This document shows, piece by piece, positions 1 through 7,113 of a DNA stretch of 23,692 bases. Position numbers and translations under genes: made by a program. The DNA is from CAZBWW01 sp964496005 (GTDB lineage: Bacteria; Patescibacteriota; WWE3; UBA101185; UBA10185), in contig CAZBWW010000015.1 of assembly GCA_964496005.1 (NCBI GenBank), forward strand, positions 1-23,692, in the 5' to 3' direction. Positions within the stretch are counted from its first letter, which is position 1. Each line of letters begins with the position of its first letter. The notes beneath the pieces were generated by a model. It saw only the letters and a program-made list of their open reading frames with translations, was not told the DNA's origin and did not search any database.

Positions 1-352
1 AATGCTTGTAATCACCTTTCATAAAGCAGTCAAAACTCAAATACCCAAAAGGGCGAATATGTGTTATATCGGTAAACGCACCCATAGAAGAAAAATGTGG
101 TACACGAAGAAAAAGTGTCCCGCCGGGCTTCAAAATCCGATGCATTTCTTCCAGCTTCGCTAGGGGCTTTTCCAAATGCTCCAAAACATGATACATATGT
201 ATCTCGTCGGCAAAATTGTCCTCAAAAGGGTAAGGGACAAGATTTAGGTCGTGTACGATATCTACATAGTCCTCAATTCTTATACTATCAACACCAATAG
301 AACCGGGAATTCGTGTCTTACCGCATCCGAGATTAATGATGTTCTTTTTCAT
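1..352 (-). CDS. Class I SAM-dependent methyltransferase (type 11 like), C-terminus cut by window edge
   Basis: I translated this partial gene by hand from the complement; 117 residues are visible and the rest lies beyond position 1. It begins MKKNIINLGCGKTRIPGSIG, which carries the glycine-rich SAM-binding motif NLGCG at residues 7-11. VLEHL follows at 56-60 and LKPGG at 74-78, and the stretch PHFSS..AFTDITHIRPFG near 85-103 is typical of type 11 methyltransferases found in sugar-modification clusters. The likely role is methylation of a sugar or lipid intermediate in the cytoplasm, but the substrate cannot be read from sequence. It is head-to-head with the sulfotransferase, 31 bases away, and has no clear Shine-Dalgarno sequence. 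It lies beyond the end of the long minus-strand operon and could be its interrupted last gene. Confidence 0.85.
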   Translation of the reverse strand, partial: MKKNIINLGCGKTRIPGSIGVDSIRIEDYVDIVHDLNLVPYPFEDNFADEIHMYHVLEHLEKPLAKLEEMHRILKPGGTLFLRVPHFSSMGAFTDITHIRPFGYLSFDCFMKGDYKH

Positions 353-383
353 ACCCAATAATAGTACATCAATGATATGATTA
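353..383. promoter_or_regulatory. Short divergent intergenic region with possible outward -10 boxes
   Basis: Only 31 bases separate the two divergent start codons, so any promoters for both genes must lie here or inside the opposite gene. A minus-strand TATTAT (363-358) ends 5 bases before the methyltransferase ATG. A plus-strand TATGAT (376-381) ends 2 bases before the ATG at 384 and 8 before the ATG at 390. Neither has a good -35 hexamer at 17 bases, and AT-rich DNA yields such boxes by chance. If real, both transcripts would be nearly or fully leaderless. Confidence 0.25.
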
Positions 384-1298
384 ATGCCAATGACAGAAGG
401 AAAAAAGCCAAAAAAAGAAATTGACTTTATAGGCATCGGGGCACCAAAAAGCGGTACTACTTGGTTCTGTAAATGTTTAGAAGAACACCCCGCAATTTCT
501 TTTACTAAAACAAATAGAAAAGAAGTGTTTTTCTTTAATCAAGACGATGTCTGGGGAGATAATTCTACTGGTAGAATGTCGTATTTTGATAGAGGCATTG
601 ACTGGTATTCAGACCAGTTTCCAGAACATGATAAAGAACTTGCTATTGGTGAGTTTAGTGTTTCTTACCTTTCGGATCCTATTGCATACAAAAGAATTTA
701 TCACTATTTGCCAGATGTCAAATTAATTGCTTTACTGAGAAATCCGGCTGAAATGCTTTACTCACTATATTGGTATTTTTACAACGGAGCAGTGATTAAT
801 CTGCCTGACTCTTTCGAAAAAGCAATTGACAAAGGAATTTTTCTTGATAAAGGATTTTATTATAAGGGGCTTAAAAAATATTTTGATACCTTTCCTAAAG
901 AAAATATTCTGGTATTGACATTTGATGAGTTAAAGGCTAATCCGCTGACTACAATACAAAAAACATATAAATTTTTGGGTGTTGATTCTGATTTTATTCC
1001 TAAAAATCTAAAAATTAAAGTCAATCAAGCTTTTACAATTAAATACAAATTTATTAAAGACATTACTCATGTAACTTTGGTAATTATAAATAATTTAAGA
1101 TTTGATTGGCTCAGAATAAAAATATTTGAATCTCGAACGCTGCAGAAAATTTACACAGCTATTAATAAAAAACCAGGTAAATATCCGCCGATGAATTCTG
1201 AAACAAGAAAAAAGTGTATTGAAATATACCGGGAAGATATTTCTAATTTGGAAAAACTGCTTGACAGGGATTTAAGTTCCTGGAAAACAGCAAACTAG
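384..1298 (+). CDS. Sulfotransferase (PAPS-dependent, Sulfotransfer family)
   Basis: This 304-residue protein probably transfers a sulfuryl group from PAPS to a hydroxyl or amino group of a glycan. GIGAPKSGTTWF at residues 17-28 is the 5'-phosphosulfate loop (PKSGTTW), and LIALLRNPAEMLYSLYWYF near 114-132 is the 3'-phosphate-binding region, with RNP at 119-121 and a serine at 127. KEVFFF (46-51) matches the lysine-aromatic segment seen in bacterial members. The length fits a complete single-domain enzyme with no signal peptide or membrane span. The start may be 384 or the in-frame ATG at 390; neither has a Shine-Dalgarno sequence. It is the only plus-strand gene, converging on the glycosyltransferase gene that ends at 1320. 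Its distal part is very AT-rich (about 22% G+C by hand count over 961-1140), which may point to separate acquisition. The substrate is unknown. Confidence 0.85.
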   Translation: MPMTEGKKPKKEIDFIGIGAPKSGTTWFCKCLEEHPAISFTKTNRKEVFFFNQDDVWGDNSTGRMSYFDRGIDWYSDQFPEHDKELAIGEFSVSYLSDPIAYKRIYHYLPDVKLIALLRNPAEMLYSLYWYFYNGAVINLPDSFEKAIDKGIFLDKGFYYKGLKKYFDTFPKENILVLTFDELKANPLTTIQKTYKFLGVDSDFIPKNLKIKVNQAFTIKYKFIKDITHVTLVIINNLRFDWLRIKIFESRTLQKIYTAINKKPGKYPPMNSETRKKCIEIYREDISNLEKLLDRDLSSWKTAN

Positions 1299-1319
1299 AA
1301 AACAACCCACAAATACGCA

Positions 1320-2369
1320 TTATAGTTTTTTATAAATTTCCAAGACATATTCGACTCTTTTGTTATAGGTGTGCTCTTGTAGAACTCTGGTTTGCCCTGC
1401 TTGAATTATTTTTTGTCTTTCTTTAGGTTTATCGATAAAATACTCAATTTTCTCAATCCAGTCATCTAAATTCTTGGCAACAACTATTTCTTTTCCGATT
1501 TTAAGATACTCGGATATGCCCCTAATATCATCACATAGTTCAAAACCACCACATGCCGGGATTTTAAAGGTTCTTTCATTACAATCGCCACCTAACTCCC
1601 GCTGATACTTTTCGTGGATATTTAGTGATATGGTAGAAGAAGAATAAATTCTCCGCTCATCCTCAAGTGCCAGTTTTGGCTTTTGTAACGACTTTAATAC
1701 GGGAATATTAAAATATTTTCCTGCAATGCTTATACTGCCGATAACCCTATCTCTAGTTGTCCATCCTTGTCCAAAAAATTTGACGTTGTATGTTTTTTTA
1801 ATTGGTTTTATTAGTTCTCTTATAAATTCTCTTTTGTCAGGTAGGTTTGTACCTAAAAACGAAATATCACACTTGAATTTGTCTGCATATTCGAAAAAAT
1901 GCAGTTTTTTGTCTGCTGCAAGGGGAATTGTATAATGTTTATAACCTGTAGCTTTTTCAAAACCCTCCATTCTTTTATCACCTTGCATTGCTACGTTGTA
2001 GTATACATCTCCATATTTCCCGGATTTTATTAGCTTAATGTTTTCCATATTGTCGGAAAGGCTGGGTGTCTCATTTACCCGTAATTTAGATAATGGCGAA
2101 TTCCAATAAGGTGTATTTACAAATACTTTCATACCCTTCCTTTTCTGCTCCTGTAGCGCTTTTAAACTTAGAAATTTGAGAATATACGAATTAAGTCCGG
2201 TAAAAAGAATGTGCGGATTAAAATCTGAAAACACCTCATTTTGATTATCTTCAGCAGTCAAGAATCTAAAATCATGTCCCATATCCACAAACGCATTCTT
2301 GTACCCATGATAAATTGTACGACCGGCATTAACAACATTTAAGTGAGGAACAAAAAAAAGTATTCTCAT
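1320..2369 (-). CDS. CgeB-like glycosyltransferase (GT1/GT4 fold, Glyco_trans_1_2 C-terminal domain)
   Basis: This 349-residue protein is likely a cytoplasmic GT-B glycosyltransferase of the CgeB/spore-maturation-like group. The N-terminus (MRILFFVPHL) is the usual first strand. The C-terminal half has the hallmark NERTFKIPACGGFELCD at residues 264-280 (conserved R/F, then CGG), followed by a helix-rich tail (KERQKIIQAGQ... YNKRVEYVLEIYKKL) typical of the PF13524-type domain. FLGTNLPDKREFI (171-183) matches the strand that opens that domain. Donor and acceptor cannot be assigned. It is the last gene of the coupled operon, 6 bases after the DUF268 gene, and converges with the sulfotransferase across a 21-base spacer without an obvious terminator. 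The ATG has no strong Shine-Dalgarno sequence. Confidence 0.8.
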   Translation of the reverse strand: MRILFFVPHLNVVNAGRTIYHGYKNAFVDMGHDFRFLTAEDNQNEVFSDFNPHILFTGLNSYILKFLSLKALQEQKRKGMKVFVNTPYWNSPLSKLRVNETPSLSDNMENIKLIKSGKYGDVYYNVAMQGDKRMEGFEKATGYKHYTIPLAADKKLHFFEYADKFKCDISFLGTNLPDKREFIRELIKPIKKTYNVKFFGQGWTTRDRVIGSISIAGKYFNIPVLKSLQKPKLALEDERRIYSSSTISLNIHEKYQRELGGDCNERTFKIPACGGFELCDDIRGISEYLKIGKEIVVAKNLDDWIEKIEYFIDKPKERQKIIQAGQTRVLQEHTYNKRVEYVLEIYKKL

Positions 2370-2375
2370 GTTATT

Positions 2376-3155
2376 TTATTTTCTGAAAATATACATTCCA
2401 CACCCATAATTTGACTTTTTGTATTCAGCTGGACTTACATTTTGCACAAAATTGTTGTTATCATCAACTATACTAAAAGATTCAAGTTTTAAGTCGGGAA
2501 AATATGCTTGAATTTTTTCCGGCGGAGTAACACGGTGCGCATTAAAGTAGATAGCCTCTAGCCCAACGGGTGTAGACAGGTATAAATAACCGTTCTTTGC
2601 CAATACCCGCGACAATTCTTTACACGCTTTAATTAACCCCTTGGGATCAATCGGGTCACCGTATCTACCTAAACCCACATGCTCAATCACATGCAAACAC
2701 GAAACTGACTGCAGGCTACTGTCCTCAAAAGGCAAATTTAAAATATCACCTTTAACAATCTCCAAGTTTTGAAGTGTTGCTTCAATTGGCCTCAGATCAA
2801 CAAATTTAGACTTTACAACAGTAGACAAGTAGCCGCTAAGTTCGTAAGATGAAGCAATATCAATATGCTCCGTCGGTTTTCTCTTTAGAACATTAGAAAA
2901 TACCCAAATTTGCTGATAATAATAGTGCGCATCAAACTGTGTTAGACTGGTCTTCTCATCTAAAATTGGAAACAAGTTTCCTAGTTTTAGTTTTCGCTCC
3001 GAAAGGTTTGAAAATTTTACATAATCCCTTATATACCATAAGTAGCCATAAATCCCCAAAAAAAATTTAACTGGGTCAAACAGCGGTTTTAAAATCCGGT
3101 AAAAAAAGTAAAGAAAATTCTTAGTTGGGCTATCAAGCTTTCTCATAAAAGTCAC
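2376..3155 (-). CDS. DUF268 family protein (methyltransferase-like)
   Basis: This 259-residue protein matches the DUF268 family, a divergent Rossmann/methyltransferase-like group common in glycan clusters. The key signature is SCLHVIEHVGLGRYGDPIDP at residues 152-171, with FDAHYYYQQIWVF (74-86), HIDIASS (97-103), LRPIE (121-125) and TPVGLEAIYFNAHRV (195-209). No glycine-rich SAM loop of the GxGxG type is present; HIDIASS occupies its place, so catalysis by methyl transfer is uncertain. The hydrophobic N-terminus (residues 13-45) may form a membrane-associated helix. The 259-residue reading starts at a GTG overlapping the upstream stop by 4 bases (GTGA); an ATG three codons in (3146) is an equally possible start. 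The neighbours are glycosyltransferases, so a sugar-modifying role is inferred. Confidence 0.8.
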   Translation of the reverse strand: MTFMRKLDSPTKNFLYFFYRILKPLFDPVKFFLGIYGYLWYIRDYVKFSNLSERKLKLGNLFPILDEKTSLTQFDAHYYYQQIWVFSNVLKRKPTEHIDIASSYELSGYLSTVVKSKFVDLRPIEATLQNLEIVKGDILNLPFEDSSLQSVSCLHVIEHVGLGRYGDPIDPKGLIKACKELSRVLAKNGYLYLSTPVGLEAIYFNAHRVTPPEKIQAYFPDLKLESFSIVDDNNNFVQNVSPAEYKKSNYGCGMYIFRK

Positions 3156-4315
3156 AATCCAAGTGAATCAAACATGTTGCCATAATCAAAACTTTTTGCG
3201 TACATTACAGCATTTTCACGATATTTTTGATTTGTAACAGGATCCATAAGCACCGTTAATTTTTCTAGGATATCTTCACACTCTAAAGATATCAACTTAC
3301 CACACTTATGTTGTTCAATTTCCTGAGAATTCCATGGTAAATCTGTCAGTAAAACCGGGACGCCACATGACAAATACGTTTTTACTTTCCCGGGATCCGC
3401 ATAGTACGTCCACGTGTCGAGTTCCTTCACATATGGTGCAATTGCCACACATGAGCTTGCTATTTCCTTTTGCAGACGCTCATACTCATTGTTTGGTACC
3501 CTTCCTACAAAATTACAGTACTTCTCCACGTTAAGTTTAGCAGCAAGTTTTTTCAACTCCTCAGAATACTCACCGCCCCCAATAATCTTAAACTTAAATG
3601 CTGGAAATTTTTTAACTATCTCAGGTATACAATTTATTACATATTGTACGCCTTGTTTTTCTATTAACAGTCCCATATACACGAGCGTATTTTTTTCACA
3701 TTCCGCGTACGAATATTTTTTTATCTTATCTAACCAAACACCATACGGAACAATTTTTGGTGGAGTTTTGTAATCAGCTTCTGAAAGACCCAGATTTATC
3801 TCCCGTGCTTCTGCCATTCTAGGGGAAAGATCCCACACCTCATCTGCATGCTTATCGCTATTAATATTTATTGAGTGATAAATTTTTTCTTTCCATTTGC
3901 TCGAAAATCTACCTTTTGGCACAAAATCAATTACCCAAAACACAGTTTTTTTTACTCTTCCTGTTAGTTTTAATACTGTCCCAAAAAAAACACATAACCC
4001 GTCCATTCCAATATATGTATCCCACGCAACTCCGCTTTGAAGTATAAATTTTACTGTGAAAAAAAACTCTTTTAAATAAAGCAAGGGCTCTGGTAAATTC
4101 TTGTAATCTCTTGATTTATATTCTTTATGTACTTTACCTTTTTTATACCAGCTGTAATAAGAGACACGATCAGCAGCCTCATTAAAACTGTGGCATATTT
4201 GCATAACATTGACCATTTTTTTTTCGTTAAGATAGGTAAAAAGCTCGTCATCAGGTTGACTTAAAAATTTATGCGCTACTATTACCGTTGAGTGTTTTGT
4301 GTAATTATTTTTCAT
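3152..4315 (-). CDS. GT4 family glycosyltransferase
   Basis: This 387-residue GT-B enzyme should transfer a sugar from a nucleotide donor to a lipid-linked or glycan acceptor in the cytoplasm. The C-terminal donor-binding domain is clear: LVYMGLLIEKQGVQYVI (211-227), KIIGGGEYSEELKKLA (243-258), FVGRVP (269-274) and PGKVKTYLSCGVPVLLTDLP (308-327). The N-terminal half is less conserved and lacks the usual GG loop near the start; WVIDFVPKGRF (127-137) resembles GT4 acceptor-domain segments. There is no transmembrane helix strong enough to be convincing. The ATG at 4315 overlaps the end of fcl by 11 bases, which supports coupling. The sugar specificity is not readable; being immediately after gmd and fcl makes it one candidate fucosyltransferase, but this rests on position only. 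Confidence 0.85.
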   Translation of the reverse strand: MKNNYTKHSTVIVAHKFLSQPDDELFTYLNEKKMVNVMQICHSFNEAADRVSYYSWYKKGKVHKEYKSRDYKNLPEPLLYLKEFFFTVKFILQSGVAWDTYIGMDGLCVFFGTVLKLTGRVKKTVFWVIDFVPKGRFSSKWKEKIYHSININSDKHADEVWDLSPRMAEAREINLGLSEADYKTPPKIVPYGVWLDKIKKYSYAECEKNTLVYMGLLIEKQGVQYVINCIPEIVKKFPAFKFKIIGGGEYSEELKKLAAKLNVEKYCNFVGRVPNNEYERLQKEIASSCVAIAPYVKELDTWTYYADPGKVKTYLSCGVPVLLTDLPWNSQEIEQHKCGKLISLECEDILEKLTVLMDPVTNQKYRENAVMYAKSFDYGNMFDSLGL

Positions 4316-5240
4316 AATTTTCTAAATACCATTTATATGTTTGTTCGATTCCATCTTTTAACTGGATGCGAGGCCTCCACCCAAGACCAAATAATTTCGT
4401 TACATCAACCAGTTTTCTTGGCGTACCGTCAGGTTTTGTTAAATCATACACAATTTTTCCTTTGTATCCAACTACACCTGCAATCAGCTCAGCCAAATCT
4501 GAAATTGAAATCTCCTCGCCAACACCAATATTAATAATTTCAGACTTATCGTAATTATTTATTAAAAAAATAAGTGCGTCAGCCAAATCATCAACATGCA
4601 TGAATTCTCTTTTTGGAGTACCAGTTCCCCAAACAATAACTTTATCAGCGTTTACCTTTTTTGCGTCGGCAAACTTTCTTATCAAGGCCGGCAGTACGTG
4701 AGATGTAGTTAGATCAAAATTATCATTTGAACCGTACAAATTTGTTGGCATTGCAGATATATAATTGGTGCCATATTGCAGATTGTACGCATGGCACATT
4801 TTTATGCCTGCAATTTTAGCGATGGCATACGCGTCATTAGTAGGTTCTAACTCACCAGTAAGCAAGTACTCTTCCTTCATAGGTTGACCAGCATTCCTTG
4901 GATAAATGCATGTTGAGCCCAGAAATAATAGTTTTTTTACGCCATACAAATATGAATAGTGAATTAAATTTGTTTGTATTTTTAGGTTCTCAAAAATAAA
5001 TTCTGCTTGATAATTATTGTTTGCAAGTATTCCTCCCACTTTCGCAGCTGCATCAATTACGTACTCGGGCCTGGCTTTTCTAAAAAATCTTTTTACAGCT
5101 AGATCATTAGTTAAGTCAGTTTCATCTCTGGTTGTAAGAACAAGGTTTGTATAGCCTTCACTAACCAATTTGCGTAATACTGCAGAACCAACTAAACCCC
5201 TGTGACCTGCAATAAAAATTTTTGCTTGTTTCTTCATCAT
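4305..5240 (-). CDS. fcl: GDP-L-fucose synthase
   Basis: This enzyme (WcaG/Fcl) epimerises and reduces GDP-4-keto-6-deoxy-D-mannose to GDP-L-fucose with NADPH, in the cytoplasm. It is 311 residues, normal for the family. The nucleotide-binding GHRGLVG is at 12-18; the catalytic Ser/Cys region LGSTCIYP at 108-114 (S109, C111) and the short-chain dehydrogenase Tyr/Lys pair Y138/K142 in DAYAIAKIAG are present. EEYLLTGELEPTND (123-136) and the downstream NLYG segment are family hallmarks. The start is the first of two consecutive ATG codons; it overlaps the gmd stop as ATGA, so the two pathway enzymes are coupled in reaction order. No Shine-Dalgarno sequence is seen, consistent with reinitiation. 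GDP-fucose implies a fucosylated product, although no fucosyltransferase of a diagnostic family is visible. Confidence 0.97.
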   Translation of the reverse strand: MMKKQAKIFIAGHRGLVGSAVLRKLVSEGYTNLVLTTRDETDLTNDLAVKRFFRKARPEYVIDAAAKVGGILANNNYQAEFIFENLKIQTNLIHYSYLYGVKKLLFLGSTCIYPRNAGQPMKEEYLLTGELEPTNDAYAIAKIAGIKMCHAYNLQYGTNYISAMPTNLYGSNDNFDLTTSHVLPALIRKFADAKKVNADKVIVWGTGTPKREFMHVDDLADALIFLINNYDKSEIINIGVGEEISISDLAELIAGVVGYKGKIVYDLTKPDGTPRKLVDVTKLFGLGWRPRIQLKDGIEQTYKWYLENYEK

Positions 5241-6292
5241 AAATTAGTATTCTGTTCGAAAACAAAATCGGATTCACACATCATTTTAACTAATTCGGCA
5301 AAAGATGTTTTCGGTCTCCATCCAAGTTTTCTTCTAGCCTTAGTACTATCACCTAATAACAAGTCTACTTCTGCCGGCCGAAAATAGCGTTTATCGATTT
5401 CTATAAGCACACGATCGGTCTTTCTATCTATTCCTTTTTCCTCCATACCACTGCCCTTCCATTCCAAATCAATCCCAAAATATTTACAGCACTCTTCTAC
5501 AAAATCCCGGACACTATAATTTTCACCTGTTGCAATCACAAAATCATCAGGTTTGCGTTGCTGTAACATAAGCCACATTGCTTCAACATAATCTTTTGCA
5601 TAACCCCAATCTCGTTTGCTTTCTAAATTTCCCAAAAACAATTTTTCATCTTTACCTAATATAATACGTGCTAACCCACGTGTAATTTTACGTGTTACAA
5701 ACGTTTTGCCTCTCCTTGGGGATTCGTGATTAAACAAAATTCCCGAACACGCATAAATGTTATATGCTTCGCGATAATTGACGGTGATATAATGCGCATA
5801 TACTTTTGAAACTCCGTATGGACTGCGAGGTCGGAAAACTGTTTTTTCAGTTTGCGGGATTTGTGCAACCTCACCAAACATCTCACTACTAGATGCCTGA
5901 TAAAAACGAGTGCCATTATTTTGCCTTCTAATAGCCTCTAAATATCTAAGAGTACCAAGCGCAACTACATCGCTAGTATATTCCGGCATATCAAAACTGA
6001 CTCTAACGTGGCTTTGCGCCGCCAGGTTATAGACTTCATCCGGGTTAATATTATCCATTAATGTATTTACTAACGATGTATCTACAGAGTCTCCGTAATG
6101 TAAATGTAGTCGGGCACCAATCTCATGTGGGTCTTGATATATGTGATCTATCCTATCTGTATTAAATGAACTGGCACGCCTAATAACCCCGTGAACTTCG
6201 TACCCCTTGCTCAATAATAATTCAGCTAAATAAGATCCGTCCTGCCCGGTTATTCCGGTAATTAATGCCACTTTTTTTCCTGTTTTTCTCAT
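5237..6292 (-). CDS. gmd: GDP-mannose 4,6-dehydratase
   Basis: This enzyme converts GDP-D-mannose to GDP-4-keto-6-deoxy-D-mannose, the precursor of GDP-L-fucose (also of GDP-rhamnose and related sugars). The 351-residue length is usual. The Rossmann motif GITGQDG is at 13-19, NLAAQSHVRVSFDMPEYT at 89-106, the active-site SSSEMFG at 134-140, and Y159/K163 in SPYGVSKVYAH. ILFNHESPRRGKTFVTRKI (185-203) is the gmd-specific substrate and oligomer segment. The ATG at 6292 overlaps the preceding GT2 stop as ATGA and has AAGGGC, a fair Shine-Dalgarno sequence, 7 bases upstream. No mannose-6-phosphate isomerase, phosphomannomutase or GDP-mannose pyrophosphorylase is in the window, so GDP-mannose must be made elsewhere. 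Confidence 0.97.
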   Translation of the reverse strand: MRKTGKKVALITGITGQDGSYLAELLLSKGYEVHGVIRRASSFNTDRIDHIYQDPHEIGARLHLHYGDSVDTSLVNTLMDNINPDEVYNLAAQSHVRVSFDMPEYTSDVVALGTLRYLEAIRRQNNGTRFYQASSSEMFGEVAQIPQTEKTVFRPRSPYGVSKVYAHYITVNYREAYNIYACSGILFNHESPRRGKTFVTRKITRGLARIILGKDEKLFLGNLESKRDWGYAKDYVEAMWLMLQQRKPDDFVIATGENYSVRDFVEECCKYFGIDLEWKGSGMEEKGIDRKTDRVLIEIDKRYFRPAEVDLLLGDSTKARRKLGWRPKTSFAELVKMMCESDFVFEQNTNL

Positions 6293-7113
6293 ATAATGCC
6301 CTTGTTTCTTACTAAATTAAATAACTTATATCTAAATGTGACAGGAATTAGATACACGGTAAGCAATTCTACAATATTGTAAAAAATATCTCCAATACTA
6401 CCCTTGTATCCATAGCGTGTTGCTGCATTATACCTTAATTGAATTGTCATTAATTCTACTTTCCTCAATTTTTTGTTGCTATGTGAGTCGCTAAAAACTC
6501 TATATTTGAACTCGAAATCTTGAATATTCGCGAACTCATATTTTTTTCCTATTTTTATCCATAAATCAATATCTTCTGAAGGCGACCATTTTGGATCATA
6601 CCCCCCGGATTCATCAAACACTGCTTTTCTAAACATGGTGGTCGGATGAGCAAATGGCGAATATCTAAAGATTCTTTTTTTTAACATGTCGGAATCGGAA
6701 TAATATTTTCTTTTGCCTATTTCATTTCCGTCCTCGTCAATAATAATTATATTGCAGCCTACAACCGCAACGTTTGGATTTTGTGTTAATAACCAGTACT
6801 GTCTTTTAAACCTTTGTGGTAAACAAATATCGTCTGCATCCATTCGTGCAATAACAGCGCTTTTCGCATGAGAAATTCCTTTATTTAATGCTTGCGCGAT
6901 ATATAAATTTTTTTTATTTGTTATTACTTTTATTCTGCTATCTGATTTTGCGTAGGTATTAATTATTAGCGGGGTTGAATCCGTTGACGCATCATCCACA
7001 ATAATAAGTTCGAAATCAGCGAACGATTGGTCTAAGACACTTTGAATTGCAGCACCTATATATTTTTCGGCATTGAATACTGGCAATACAACAGAAATCT
7101 TTGGCTTTTTCAT
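6289..7113 (-). CDS. GT2 family glycosyltransferase
   Basis: This 274-residue GT-A enzyme carries a complete catalytic set: SVVLPVFNAEKYI (7-19), VDDASTDST (39-47), the metal-binding DxD in ARMDADD (89-95; D92, D94) and the base motif SEDIDLW (179-185). These fit an inverting transferase using a nucleotide sugar in the cytoplasm, of the chain-elongating type seen in O-antigen and exopolysaccharide loci. The C-terminus (residues about 235-274) has a moderately hydrophobic stretch that may sit against the membrane. It overlaps the upstream GT2 stop by ATGA but also has its own strong Shine-Dalgarno sequence, AGGAG. The transferred sugar is not predictable. Confidence 0.92.
   Translation of the reverse strand: MKKPKISVVLPVFNAEKYIGAAIQSVLDQSFADFELIIVDDASTDSTPLIINTYAKSDSRIKVITNKKNLYIAQALNKGISHAKSAVIARMDADDICLPQRFKRQYWLLTQNPNVAVVGCNIIIIDEDGNEIGKRKYYSDSDMLKKRIFRYSPFAHPTTMFRKAVFDESGGYDPKWSPSEDIDLWIKIGKKYEFANIQDFEFKYRVFSDSHSNKKLRKVELMTIQLRYNAATRYGYKGSIGDIFYNIVELLTVYLIPVTFRYKLFNLVRNKGII

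Noticed and set aside
97..300. Plus-strand 67-codon open frame
   Set aside because: It lies opposite the methyltransferase, whose motifs are clear on the minus strand; the plus translation shows no family features.
1299..1319. Terminator between the convergent sulfotransferase and CgeB-like genes
   Set aside because: The 21-base spacer and its flanks show no stable inverted repeat with a T-run.
3334..3773. Overlapping plus-strand open frames, the longest 119 codons
   Set aside because: All lie opposite the conserved donor-binding domain of the GT4 gene at 3152-4315, and their translations have no recognisable motif.
5695..5916. Minus-strand 73-codon frame inside gmd
   Set aside because: It is an alternative frame of the gmd active-site region and has no independent features.
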